Part shown: positions 35,601-46,300 of the stretch, piece after piece
Numbering within the stretch: the first letter of the stretch is position 1
Layout: every line of letters begins with the position of its first letter
Source of the DNA: Plasmodium coatneyi
Taxonomy: Eukaryota > Apicomplexa > Aconoidasida > Haemosporida > Plasmodiidae
Length of the DNA: 64,000 nucleotides
Reading direction: 5' to 3'
NCBI RefSeq assembly: GCF_001680005.1
Contig: NC_033556.1
Span: 124,001 to 188,000 of the forward strand
Notes under the pieces: model-generated
What the model was told of the DNA's origin: nothing
The model's database searches: none
Seen by the model: only the letters and a program-made list of their open reading frames with translations
Made by a program: the position numbers and the translations under genes

Positions 35601-38600
35601 TTTGCTAACTCGAATAAGCTGAACGAATTCATAAAGTCCAATCACAGCACTTTGGAAAAACAGGAAGAAATTAAACTCTTCGATATTAGTCAAGTTCTAA
35701 GTAGTAATAACAGCATTCTAAATTCGATTCAGAAATCCTTCTCATCTCTTAAGACTTCTCATTTATTTTCTGATGAGGTACCAAACAGCAGCTCCTTAAA
35801 TAGAATAATAAACACCTTCCTAATGGACACCAACAGCAACATTGAAAGGTTGTGTATGGTGGATTATAAAAAGGTACACTCATTTTTAGAGGACACGAAC
35901 ATAAATAAATTTCTTTCATCATTGTATGAACAGGAGGGGAACGATATTCTCCACGGAGAGATGACTCTCTCCCCGTCTAAGCTTACTCCAAATTTGATTG
36001 AGCAGCTGAACCAGATCGTCGCAGAGAAGCATTCCGAAGAGGGGATACAAATGAAGGACTATTCTACACACATGGTGGGGAAAACGTCTCTTATTGATGC
36101 TGATTGGGATCATGATCTGAACGCTCTAATTGGTGCCCCGAGAAAGGAAAGGCAACCGTCACCGCAAGGAAACGGCGAAGACCTGATAAATCTAAGCACA
36201 TCACACGTGGTGAAAGAACACGGGGAAAACTTCAACCTGAATGACCTTCTAAATTACGCCGAGTCGCTCATCCTGCAGAACAAGCAAAATGAGGCAATCA
36301 AAGAAAGTGAACTACCTGCAACAGGCAGCACAGACAACACAGACGTGCAGATGCAAAGCGACTCGGACGCCGATTCCACCGATATAAAACACTTTGACGA
36401 AATTTTAAGCAACTTTATTAAAAATTTCGTGTCTACCCGGGACAGCAGGGTGCCTCATAGTAGCACCAGCCAAGCTGAACAGAAGGATGACGACCAAATG
36501 AACAACTTAAAAAATATAGAGGAAATTTATTCCAATATTAAGAAAACCATATGTGATGAGGAGGCAAACGGGGCGGCCACCACGGAAGGTTGTGTGAAAA
36601 AAAATGGAGAATACTTAGCCAAGCAAATAATCCACACGAAGAAAAAAGAGATGCACCTAAAAAAGAGAAACGTGCAAAATGAGCAGCACCTTTCGAATGA
36701 ACTAAAAAGGAGGGAGGATTCAAGTGGGAAGAACGAATTAAATAAAAGCCTCCCAACAGGGGGGACGGGACACCAATTGGGGAATCTTAACATAGCGAAG
36801 AACAAATCCAAAGGGAGCATCGAGTGCTTAAGGAAGAAGGGCAAAAAGGACACGAACCACTGGACATATAACGCATTCAACGAGTACATAAATAATGATT
36901 TAAATTTGGAAAAAAAGAAAAAAAAAATCGATAGCAAAACGGTTCCAGGGAGGATCGATTCGGTGCCCTCAGATGATGTAAGGGCAAAAATAAAGTTCAC
37001 CCTAATTTGTAGTAGCAGCGAGGAAAGTGTCAAGCATAAAAAAAAGGGGAAAAATAAAATCCTCAAAGAAAAGAAACTTCACGTTGATGATACCCAAGAG
37101 GATAACCATCTAAGTGAGACGCAAACTTATGGCAACATCTCAGAAGGGTCTCTTCCTGCTTATGCGACTTATGGAGGACATGCACAAACAGGGGGCAACA
37201 AGTTTTCACCCACCCAGAGAGGCTTATCGTCCAAATTGAACAACGTAAAATTGGAGCTAGAGAAAAAAAACAAACCCAAGCAACCCATAGACGCAAAGAA
37301 CAAAAACACCAGTGGCAGCAGCGCCAGCAGCACACACGAAGGGGGGGCCTCTAACGCAGAAAGGCTGAACGAACCATACCACAAATTACACGACGGGGAG
37401 ATGAAAGATGACCCTAAGAAACCACTCCTTCAAAATAATCAGAAATGGAAAGGCAAAAATGAAAAGTGTAACCAGACGGGGGAGCTAAAATCGGACGTTT
37501 CGCATAATGCAGAAAAGGGGATTCTTTTCAATGGAAAGGAACTCCATAGCAGCGTCTCCACATCGACGTTGAGATGCCCCCTCGATCAGGCAAAGGGGAA
37601 CAATAAATACGATCATGAAGGGACACAAAAGAGCCTCAAAATGGAAAACGCCCATCTCGGAGAGCACAAAGAGACACCATCAAACCAGCGAAAAGGAGAA
37701 GAAAATGCAAAATGGAATCACCATATGGTGAGTGCAAAAGTGAGTGGGGCAAGCAACCCAACAAACATTCCATCCCCTGTAAAGGAGTACTTCATACATA
37801 GCAACCAAGTGAGTTACAACAATTCCAGCAACTTCGATTCATCGCAAGGTTGTAAGCGATCTGCTGAAGGGGCCTACCACAAAGGAAAGTTCGCCTATCC
37901 TTCTAATTACCCCAAAAATGGTGAAGAAAAAAGTGACGATTCTTACAAATTTTCAAGTGAACACCAAACGAGCAGCAACTTCAACCTCGACACGCATGAC
38001 CTCATAAAAGATTTGAAAAAATATTTATGCTCACCTCCAAATAGTGTCGACCTGGAGGACAGCAAACTGAATGACACCTTTCTACTCGAGTTTATCAACA
38101 AGTACTTGGAGAATAGCAACCCCTGTGAAGTGAGTGTATACAACGAAGTGGTGTTTGACGGGGAAAATGCGAAAAAGGATAACCACCAAGTGAACACCCC
38201 GCAGAAGCACCAACAGAGCGAAGGCACCATCATCAGAAACGCAAAGGAAAGGAAGACACAATACTATCATCTGTATGATGATAAAAAAAAGTGGCAGGGA
38301 CAGAAAGACAAAAACGCAAGTGGGACACTATCCCCCAATTTTTACGATGAACACATTGTAAATTTCCTCAATACGTACATGTTTGAAAACGGCGATCGGT
38401 TGATGAAAAACGCAATTTTGAAAGACAAGCAGGAAGGAAATGCGAAACTGGAGAAGAACATAGGAAAGGCCAAACTACCTCTGGACGCTCACTCTACAAT
38501 GGTCTACAAGAAGGGTGAAAAGGAGGGCGGCTTCCTCGAATTGAACTATGTTAGTTCAGATCGTAATGGCAATCATTATGATGGGAAGGCGAAACTCCAC

Positions 38601-41600
38601 AGTGATTACCACGATAAACAGGAGAGACCGCCAAACAAAGAGGAAAGCATTGCCCCCAAAGGAACTCACCTAAAGAAGATACAAAATGACACCCCTTTAG
38701 CAGGAAGTAATTTGCATAAAGGGGAAACAAATAAATATCTTCACAAAAACAATCAGGTGAGCATTCCTGGGGAACACCTACCATGGGACCACGCTGGAGA
38801 AAACGCTTACACATACAAGGACCGAAACAAGAAAGGGACACTCTGTTCAAACAAGAGACAAAACATGATTGAGGAGTTAGTTATTTCGAAGGGGAAAAAA
38901 GAAGTAGAGGAACAAGAAAGGCAAAAGGATGGAGGAAAAAATGAGAAGAAAAAATCAAGCAGTGATATCTTCTACAGCTTAAGCAACTTAGAAAGTCTTA
39001 ACGAAGATGAACCGTTGGATCACCTGAGAGGTAAAATAAACAGCAGCAATCATCGCCCTTGTGAAGAAAAGATAATTAAAAAGGCGGATTTAAATTTAGT
39101 CTTACAAAGCAGTGGTAGCGAAAAGCAGAGTCATGAAGCTGCCTCCTCCGATGAAGGAAAATCTGATAACGGTGTGGAAACTTTACAAAAGGAACATACC
39201 CTTCATATACATAAACCAAATGTGAACATATTTGATCAGGCCTACGGATTTGAAAGCAAAATATCTGACGTCACCTCATCCTCAGGTATTGAACCTTCGG
39301 GGGTACTAGTCGGAAGCGACGCCTTGTACGAATCCTTTGCTTATAAAAGTTTCGAAAATATCGACAGTGTGAAAAGAAGGATGCACCAGCTTAGCAGTAA
39401 AGAAGCAACGGATGATGGGAGTGCCGACTTGGACGCAAAAAAATCCGCAATCATAATAAGTGAGGCAGTTGATGGATCCAACACAAAGGATAGAATGGAA
39501 ATCCTTATCAATACCGATGTTGTCAAGGAGGGAAGTGGTAATAGGAGCAGTTGTGGTGAGGAGACGAAGGGGGAGCAGGGTCAATCAAAGTGCATCTCTT
39601 CACCCACTTCGAACCATTCAACGGTACACGCCACGGGGAATGTGAAGGAGTGGGACTATTTCGCGGTAAAAGACGCGCTACGTTCAGGCAAGGAAAAAGA
39701 GCTAAACAGAGGTGAGCCCAATCCAAGTAAAGATCAACTGGGAAGCACACACGTAGACCACCAAATCGGGAAGGAAAAAAATTACTTAAAAAACAATTTT
39801 ACCAATTATGAAATTTACGAAGGTTCAAAAATACACGGTGGTAGCAGTGAGAAAGTTGGCACAAGTGCAGGAGACCAATTGCACAACCGTGTGGGTAACC
39901 AGGTGGAAATGAATCTTTCCAATAAAACTCCCCCCTTCCAGGAAGAGAAAATAATACAATCTAAGGGTAGTACGAATTTGAGAGCTGATCCTCTCGCAAA
40001 TAGTTACAAAAATATTAACCACGTGGATGTGCTCAAAGTGGACCATAACGTCGTCACGAAAATGATGACCTATGATGAACCAAAAGCAGGGAAAATTCCA
40101 CTCTCATACACACATGGCGGAAAACTACACAAGAATGTTGGAGCCGCTCAGATCACCTCCCTGTCGGGGGAAATATCTTCCCCTATGGTAAGTAAGGGCC
40201 CCATGGATTCGCAAACCGGTTCATCGAATAACCATATAAAGGGTAAGAAAAAATATGACTACCCCAACAGCGTGGACGGAGCCCAACAGAACATGCCTCA
40301 AATAAATGAGCAAACGAAGACGCGCAGTAATCCCAATCAGCAGCACTTCCTCGGAAGGGGAACAGCTGTGGTCACTGGTCCAGGAGGAGGAAAGGATACC
40401 TCTAATGGGGAAGAGAAAAAAAAAGATGACGCAGGAGAGGTGCATGTGGACGAAGCGATCGAAGCAGACATAGACGAGGACGATGAAGACGACTTCTCCG
40501 AAGAGTTCTCCTCGAAGGGAAAAGCGCGAACGAGCGGGAGACCTCCCAGGAGCCACACCAAATTGACCCTCACGGAGAGGACGCCGATCAGCTTAGAAAA
40601 CTCGCAAAGCACTGAAAGTGACGTGGAGGAGAAAAACGGTGGAACGAAAAATTTTAATTTGGGGGGGACAAATCGTTATAAGAAGGAAAATGAGTTGATC
40701 GTACGAAGGAGAAGAAAGAAGTGTACCACCATGAGAGGCCGCACCACAAAGAACAGCGATCGCATTTTCGACAACTCCGACTACATCAAACACTTTAACA
40801 GCATCATTAAAACGTATTCGTGGTCACCAGAAAATTTACGCATAGGCGAAAATAATTACTCCCTCAAAAAATACAACACGTGCATAGACACGGCTAGCAC
40901 AGAAGATAGTGATGACGCATCTAAAATGACATTCTTCGTTAAGGATATCCTGGGAGAAAACTCCAATTCGATTTCTTCATCCAGTGGGTACGAAATAGAC
41001 ACGAGGAAACGCAACAAGGAGTTCAGTCGTGAAGCAAAATTACGTCATCCTTTAAAATCACGCAAAGAAAAGCGTAGCGAATACAAACACAAAGACGTTC
41101 ATGGGGACGTAATGCAATGTATTAAAACAGACACGCAAGAATCCTTCATTGAGTTAATCGAACAGGGCAACATTTTCCCCACCATCAGACGCAGCAGGGA
41201 TAGAAGTGGTACCCTCCATCGTAGTCTGCCCTCAAACGGTTACAACAGTTTGATGCAAAAGGGAGGGAAGATACCCACGAGGGGCACATCAAATTATTCC
41301 CCTTCTTCCCACCATTCCAATTCTTCCAACCAAGGTGAACTTCCAAGAAAGAGCAACACGCAAACATACGCCAAGAAGGAAGGGAAGGAGGCCTCCAACG
41401 TGCGAAGCGTGTCGGAGAATGGCCTCAACATGGAAGACATAAAAGTTTTCACAGATGACGGATTCAATGATGAGTATAATCTTTTTTACAACTGGAATGA
41501 AGTCAATAACGAAGTTAACTACCAAATGAACAAAACGGAAAATTATAAAAAAATATATTCCCTGAAAAAAAAAAGGAACAGTTTGAATCTGCTCAAAGGA

Positions 41601-42623
41601 AATCCTAACAACTCACACAGAAGGCTCCACCTAAGTGAAGACATTTATGTCGATGGTGGTAACTCACGGGTCAAGGGAAATAATAACAATTCTCCATTTT
41701 ACGGCAGCACAAAACGGATGCGAAGATCGATTACTATTGGGGATTCCAATTCGAGCATTTTTTACAGCTTAGAAAAAAGGGGCAAGAAAAATGCAAGCCG
41801 GTCAGTAAATGCATTGGGAGAGGAGACCACACGGAAGAGACGCACTGTTCACGGGTTTCACAGTGCGTACGACTCCAGTTACGAACTGAAGAACAGCCTA
41901 GCCAAAAGAGGACACACACAAAACAACAGCTCGTCTATCATTTCATTCAATGAAGAACATTTTGGAGGAAATGACCTCCCCATTACAAAAATTATGCCGC
42001 ATTACGAATCGGTTCAAATGAACTCTAACTTCTCTTTCGAATCGAAGTACACGGGAAGTTTATGGAAAAAAGTGAAGAGGGGGGCAGTTGGGGAGAGGAC
42101 TAATCTGGAGGATAGCACCGTAATTGACTCCCCCACGGGGAAGTACCACACAAAGCATGAAGGCCACTCGAACGGGGGGGTAATGAAAAGCGCATTAGGC
42201 AAAAGGAAAAAATCGCTAACTAGAGGACAAACGGATACAAAATATTTGGCATCCTACCTACCGCAGGATTCGAAACAAAACTTTGTTCACGAGTTAAAAA
42301 GAAAACTGACTGCAAAAAATGCTCAAGCGAAGAAAGGCCAAATGGGAAGCGGCCCAAATAATAAGGGTGACAACCAGGCGTCCAAAAAGAAGGCCCATAT
42401 TGACCCCAAAAAGCTTACCAGCGCCATTCGAAATTTTCAAAATTACAAAAAAATGTCTCGTGAGAATATGAAAGCGATCCCAGTGCAACTGCCACCAAAA
42501 AATACAAACGCTGAAAAATACAGACCTTTAAAATTGCGCTACTCAGTGGACAACTTCTACAATGTCATAAATAGCGAAGACGACGCGAATGAGGACATGT
42601 TCATCGGCAGGCACGCCAAGTGA
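32661..42623 (+). CDS. Polytopic membrane protein with a ~2,880-residue hydrophilic tail, unknown function
   Basis: The first ATG (GCAGAATGAACAATTC) is at 32661, although the frame is open further upstream without an ATG; the protein is 3320 residues. Residues 1-165 are hydrophilic. About eight hydrophobic spans follow between residues ~170 and ~435: SCLFSCMFFCLLIIFSIM, YVGVLLSILLLIISI, SIVAIVFISIATAYSF, TVICLAYASILFIYML, FLDLCILFTFGVLAFFF, TLFIIMSFILFSTSVL, TLILQTIAIITNSIV and FLFYMIFLIFFLVLHLL. The remaining ~2880 residues are Lys/Asn/Ser/Glu-rich, mostly disordered, with an acidic stretch (about 40,440-40,510) and a basic Arg/Lys-rich C-terminal part. There is no cleavable signal peptide; the first span would act as signal anchor. 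I recognise no transporter, channel or enzyme motif. The architecture recalls the 'conserved Plasmodium membrane protein' class. It converges with the NSUN2-like gene, leaving about 0.7 kb between stops. Confidence 0.85.
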   Translation: MNNSYEGSLENFTVSHNVEENGHVTEGQTTHSGTFTKKDEKMEQKKKTKLDKGKTNPHVCEEKHNKITNELLLKHDEVLNWDIQNKNISHRVKKDSVVEKRQENLSMSSSKAIFLKKEKKNMFCAHLTKEKCQENIEKMNEKINHTMKKILKLYNDSNRKQYLSRLFQMKDISCLFSCMFFCLLIIFSIMSEYVGVLLSILLLIISIQLKYSRSNMALLNSIVAIVFISIATAYSFSNIKMGDIRGHSITQIDISNANTNRRLLILETVICLAYASILFIYMLSLRSVKRCKEKHVWIYHHIVTLFNFLDLCILFTFGVLAFFFIFICLAETLFIIMSFILFSTSVLTYTLRKKSSVVTLILQTIAIITNSIVASTYLSKNTTTNKLAELPPNELSQLSNNIFLFYMIFLIFFLVLHLLYIFYIFFSHKNFLSKCFSQRSAYYSSVFPHAESVVGDQSGDDNHENAINQSDENSTFNKKYDGYNGGEIHFVREKYLLSLDDDNKILNVQRRSCKQVHLDMGKYTYNELHLYKHLLLNTVVELKRSRWRRRERGNPSGGARNRDRTGIKEKAKRRKTTHKKTKQGNLTMGAKKTPKRVQRLKNPQSQGNSQTEDFVLSIHEESSECQSNHYNTDEGANTKANKGRCRKKNKKGAPKSANFLLKNLSLVQKERSRNKVGPKKPLQNHDLYLTHCENDIYSPSSLFYTKYTHVIDVLLENYDELIFYLDRKKFFVRLIELAEREDPTGNGDIFSCQNCATEGDILKRGSAVNSSALLRNTSMNDSSPASSHATLEKNTESPSLQNESPVLSPLKDASIPPSEERSPNYMNTNWTNQLSSNVNLTNEYGAANEGQSKKEQDCTAGLLNGAPKWTDMLNGTDDELNECYSRFMLNAEGKAAKERTNSLFSNLNNDYMNIPVFSSTFNSFNSNSLTSNSNTTDADNKKAENYFWYYSPGIIGRVYKEWLKCKNLDYKKMNNDFYYLFANSNKLNEFIKSNHSTLEKQEEIKLFDISQVLSSNNSILNSIQKSFSSLKTSHLFSDEVPNSSSLNRIINTFLMDTNSNIERLCMVDYKKVHSFLEDTNINKFLSSLYEQEGNDILHGEMTLSPSKLTPNLIEQLNQIVAEKHSEEGIQMKDYSTHMVGKTSLIDADWDHDLNALIGAPRKERQPSPQGNGEDLINLSTSHVVKEHGENFNLNDLLNYAESLILQNKQNEAIKESELPATGSTDNTDVQMQSDSDADSTDIKHFDEILSNFIKNFVSTRDSRVPHSSTSQAEQKDDDQMNNLKNIEEIYSNIKKTICDEEANGAATTEGCVKKNGEYLAKQIIHTKKKEMHLKKRNVQNEQHLSNELKRREDSSGKNELNKSLPTGGTGHQLGNLNIAKNKSKGSIECLRKKGKKDTNHWTYNAFNEYINNDLNLEKKKKKIDSKTVPGRIDSVPSDDVRAKIKFTLICSSSEESVKHKKKGKNKILKEKKLHVDDTQEDNHLSETQTYGNISEGSLPAYATYGGHAQTGGNKFSPTQRGLSSKLNNVKLELEKKNKPKQPIDAKNKNTSGSSASSTHEGGASNAERLNEPYHKLHDGEMKDDPKKPLLQNNQKWKGKNEKCNQTGELKSDVSHNAEKGILFNGKELHSSVSTSTLRCPLDQAKGNNKYDHEGTQKSLKMENAHLGEHKETPSNQRKGEENAKWNHHMVSAKVSGASNPTNIPSPVKEYFIHSNQVSYNNSSNFDSSQGCKRSAEGAYHKGKFAYPSNYPKNGEEKSDDSYKFSSEHQTSSNFNLDTHDLIKDLKKYLCSPPNSVDLEDSKLNDTFLLEFINKYLENSNPCEVSVYNEVVFDGENAKKDNHQVNTPQKHQQSEGTIIRNAKERKTQYYHLYDDKKKWQGQKDKNASGTLSPNFYDEHIVNFLNTYMFENGDRLMKNAILKDKQEGNAKLEKNIGKAKLPLDAHSTMVYKKGEKEGGFLELNYVSSDRNGNHYDGKAKLHSDYHDKQERPPNKEESIAPKGTHLKKIQNDTPLAGSNLHKGETNKYLHKNNQVSIPGEHLPWDHAGENAYTYKDRNKKGTLCSNKRQNMIEELVISKGKKEVEEQERQKDGGKNEKKKSSSDIFYSLSNLESLNEDEPLDHLRGKINSSNHRPCEEKIIKKADLNLVLQSSGSEKQSHEAASSDEGKSDNGVETLQKEHTLHIHKPNVNIFDQAYGFESKISDVTSSSGIEPSGVLVGSDALYESFAYKSFENIDSVKRRMHQLSSKEATDDGSADLDAKKSAIIISEAVDGSNTKDRMEILINTDVVKEGSGNRSSCGEETKGEQGQSKCISSPTSNHSTVHATGNVKEWDYFAVKDALRSGKEKELNRGEPNPSKDQLGSTHVDHQIGKEKNYLKNNFTNYEIYEGSKIHGGSSEKVGTSAGDQLHNRVGNQVEMNLSNKTPPFQEEKIIQSKGSTNLRADPLANSYKNINHVDVLKVDHNVVTKMMTYDEPKAGKIPLSYTHGGKLHKNVGAAQITSLSGEISSPMVSKGPMDSQTGSSNNHIKGKKKYDYPNSVDGAQQNMPQINEQTKTRSNPNQQHFLGRGTAVVTGPGGGKDTSNGEEKKKDDAGEVHVDEAIEADIDEDDEDDFSEEFSSKGKARTSGRPPRSHTKLTLTERTPISLENSQSTESDVEEKNGGTKNFNLGGTNRYKKENELIVRRRRKKCTTMRGRTTKNSDRIFDNSDYIKHFNSIIKTYSWSPENLRIGENNYSLKKYNTCIDTASTEDSDDASKMTFFVKDILGENSNSISSSSGYEIDTRKRNKEFSREAKLRHPLKSRKEKRSEYKHKDVHGDVMQCIKTDTQESFIELIEQGNIFPTIRRSRDRSGTLHRSLPSNGYNSLMQKGGKIPTRGTSNYSPSSHHSNSSNQGELPRKSNTQTYAKKEGKEASNVRSVSENGLNMEDIKVFTDDGFNDEYNLFYNWNEVNNEVNYQMNKTENYKKIYSLKKKRNSLNLLKGNPNNSHRRLHLSEDIYVDGGNSRVKGNNNNSPFYGSTKRMRRSITIGDSNSSIFYSLEKRGKKNASRSVNALGEETTRKRRTVHGFHSAYDSSYELKNSLAKRGHTQNNSSSIISFNEEHFGGNDLPITKIMPHYESVQMNSNFSFESKYTGSLWKKVKRGAVGERTNLEDSTVIDSPTGKYHTKHEGHSNGGVMKSALGKRKKSLTRGQTDTKYLASYLPQDSKQNFVHELKRKLTAKNAQAKKGQMGSGPNNKGDNQASKKKAHIDPKKLTSAIRNFQNYKKMSRENMKAIPVQLPPKNTNAEKYRPLKLRYSVDNFYNVINSEDDANEDMFIGRHAK

Positions 42624-43318
42624 GGCCACCGCAGTGGTTTGCATAAGCAGGGAGGGAAAACAGCCGTGTTTTCCAAACTGAACTGGAAAAAGTGCACCCA
42701 TATATGCACACTTCACCCCAAGGTGGGCATCTACTTTTTTCGTCCTTTAAGCCTCATTTGATGGGGGAAACTACCTTTTCCGTCTTGGAAACGCCTCACG
42801 AAAAAGGGCACTCCTTGCGAAAGGAAAAATTGTTTGAGTCATTCCCCCTCACCTGTTAATTTTTTTTTTTCTTACCAATTTTTTGTCATCACAAAAAGAA
42901 CATAACGGCAACCATTTTGTGACAGCTCAAACGTATTGCAAAATTGCGAACGCAGTTGGATTAAATGTGTCCAGCGTTGCGCATAATGAAACGGAAAAAA
43001 AAAAAAAAAAAAAAAAAAAAAACATACACAAACGCGCAGTGCAAATGAACGAGCAAACGAATTAGAATGGAACAACGAACAGTGTAGCCCTAGGGTGCGC
43101 GCTTAACGTGAGCGGTTCACTCAAATAGCAGGTCACCAATCGGGTTGAAAGCGTCATGTTCGCACTTTCGAAAAATGGCACTCTGTTGGTATGTCCACGT
43201 GGAGGAGACAATGCAACGCTGACATACCAGATGATGCCATTTTAAAAGACGGCACAGCGAACACACACATACACGGGATAGCACAAAAATGTAACCCAGC
43301 GCAAACTCGAAATTTTTT
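42624..43318. other. Convergent 3' intergenic region with a long A tract
   Basis: About 0.7 kb between convergent stop codons, holding two 3' UTRs. It contains a pure A tract of nearly 30 bases at about 42993-43021 on the plus strand. Nothing coding or structured was recognised. Confidence 0.6.
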
Positions 43319-46300
43319 CTAGTTTAAGATATATGGCAGCATGATGATGGAGTTCTTATCAATGCTAATATCTACAAACAAGTTTCCTTTATTCGCAGGG
43401 ATGGCCAAAATTTGTTTATTCCTATTTAGGGTTAACAGAATATTGGGGGAATGTTTCGTCAGCTTTGCCGTCTGCCTAATTGTCTCTTTGGTGATGTTAT
43501 TTATTTTGGACTTATCTACTTTTATGAGATCCAGGATGGCATCGCTTTTCACCCAAATGGTGTTCACGTCATTTTGCCCTTCTTGGTGGTCCGCGATGGG
43601 CTCGTCTGTTTTTTCCACTTTGGCGTCGTTTTGGTTTTCCTCTTTTACCTCGCCTTCCTTCTTCACACCAACACTATTACCTTCCTCCTTCACACTCGCT
43701 TTATTTTCCACTTCCCCTGCCGCCTTCGCCTTGGCCACGGCCCTGGACATGGTGCTCTTCCGCTCCCCGATCAGCTGCTCCATGTAACCTTCAAAGTCAA
43801 ACACCCTCTGCTCATTCTCATAAACAGGAGCAAAATAACTTTTGATAATTTCCTCCCTACATGTCTTGTCCAGCAAAAATGTATCTACGTCTTTAAAGAA
43901 GGGCAAGAAATTCAGGCACCCACTGTAGTTTATTCGGTAGTAGTTTTCCACTCCGTTCTTTTTATTCTTGTCTATCTGGATAACAGTGATCCCCGCGCTG
44001 ATAATCTTTAGTTTTATTTTTGTGTAGCATTCTAAAATATCCTTAGTATGCTTGCTGACCAAATTTATCTTCTTAATATTCACATTGATCCTCTCGTCGA
44101 TCGATAATTTTGCAAAATTGGAGTCATCCTTGAGGTGAATATATAAATTCTCCTTAATAGACATAAAGTTGTCATTCAGGTTGAAATAATTTTTTACTCT
44201 GTTTAGGAGGTCGTGCGTTGGGCGCAATTTTTCGTAGTACTCCAGGCTCACGTACTCCTGTTGCTTGGTCATTTTGCGCTCCTCCCGCTGGGGTGTTCTC
44301 GCTTCCTCCTCGTTCTGTTGATCACTTTCCTGTTCCATTTCGCTAGCCATTTTGCACCCCAACTTGCTGCCAACCTGGCCACCCATGTAACTATGCAGCG
44401 CCTCCTCACTCTGCTTATTGATGAGTCTTATTACACCCCCTCCGTGTCCTCCACTGGGTTGGAAACTCCTCACCATGTCGTCACTGTCTATCATGTTGTA
44501 GTTACTGCTCAGATCGTCATTGTCGATCAGGTTGTATTTCTTCGTCACTTCGTTGCTCGTCACAACATTGTAGCTAGTCATCACATCGTCAATATCGATT
44601 ACGTTGTAGTTTTCTTCCACGTCGCTTTGGTCCACCGTCTGTGCGTTGTTACTCATGTGTAGGTTACTGTCTGAGGAGGATATTTTCGCGTGGTCACTTT
44701 GCTTGACCTGTTTGGGAACATAATCAGAAATGTAAACGACACCATCAACCGATTCGGTATTGCCATTTTGTTCACTACAATTTTGATTTACCTCATTGGA
44801 TGGAATAATGTCTCCATTTTTTTCCCTGTCCTTTTTTTTGCTTCCCTTTTTATGTCTTCTATATTTGTACTTTTTCCTGTACTCGTCCTTATCCGCCTTG
44901 CTCAATTTCTTGTAAATTTTTTTTTTTTTTTTTTTTTCTTCCTTCCACTGGAGCTTTCCGCACTTTTTAATAACTGCTATGAAGAATCCACCCGCGTTGT
45001 AATGATGAGGAAAAAATCGCTTCACGTATTTCAAGTTAATCTCATTCATGAATTCCTCACCCGGAGTAAACATCCCAGGTTGTATTTTGTCGTAAATTTT
45101 TTTATATTTCCCATGTTCCCTACTTTGCAAATAATTACAATATTGCTCATACGTATCAAACCACTGATCGTCCATCATCACTTTCCATTCATTTAGCCCT
45201 GGTTTAAAATTTAATTTATCTATAAGTTCGTTCCCAAAATTGATTAATTTAAGGCAGTTCCTATTTTCTACCGAATTGAAAACTTCGCAAATGACGGCCT
45301 CATTTTCAATCGGGTTTAGCGAACATGTACTGTATACAATATTCCCACCTTCCTTGGTCAATTCGATGGACCTTTTTAAAATACTGACTTGCATTTGAAA
45401 TAAATTGTACGCATTATATGGGTTCCAATTTAACCAGATATTTCTATCCTTTCGCAGAGTCCCATCGCCACTACATGGAACGTCACACAAAACCGAGTCA
45501 AAGTACCTCTTCTCATTTGTATTTCCCTCATCATCCTTCACATAAATGTAAGGAAAGTTAAGTGCGTTGTTGTTTGTTACCACTAGACAATTACTGTGTA
45601 TATTTTTTAGCCGATGGAACAACATGCAGCACCTTTTAAAATTCGCATCATTTGCGATGACGACACCGGTGGGGTTGCTATTCGAAATGAGCTCCTTGTA
45701 GTGCCCGTACAAATGGTTGTCTGTGTTGAGGATGTACTTGAACAGTTCATCGTCGTATTGATTACCGTCTAGTGCGTCGTGCAGGCTTTTGTACAGCTGG
45801 TTTTTCTCCTCAGAGGGGGGATTTCCATGGCTGCTGTTTAGGTGGAAGGCACTTTCATTGCTTACGTCGCCACGATCATTGCTATCATCGCCGCTGACAC
45901 TGCTATCGTCATTGTCTAAATTGGTGTGCACGCCCCCAAGGGATCCTCCCAAAGGGGACGAGTTGCGCTGAATAAACTTCCGAATCAAATAATTTTTTAC
46001 ATTCCTCTTGCTAATGAGGTGCATGTAATCCACAATCTGAGCCGTCTTCGATCCAGGAGCTGCGCACATGTCCAGAACAAAATAATTCTCTTTCAACTTT
46101 AGGAACAACACTGGCAGCATGCTTACCAGCTCCTGTCTAAATATGTACCCACTCTCATTTAAGTTTATTAAATAGTTATACAAATTTTTATAATTTTCAT
46201 CTTTTTTAATTTGGGACCTCGTCAAGTATATCTCATACATCTGGTCCTCTTCATTCAACTTTGTAATCGCATAGTTGTCCTTACAAAGATGTTCCAATTT

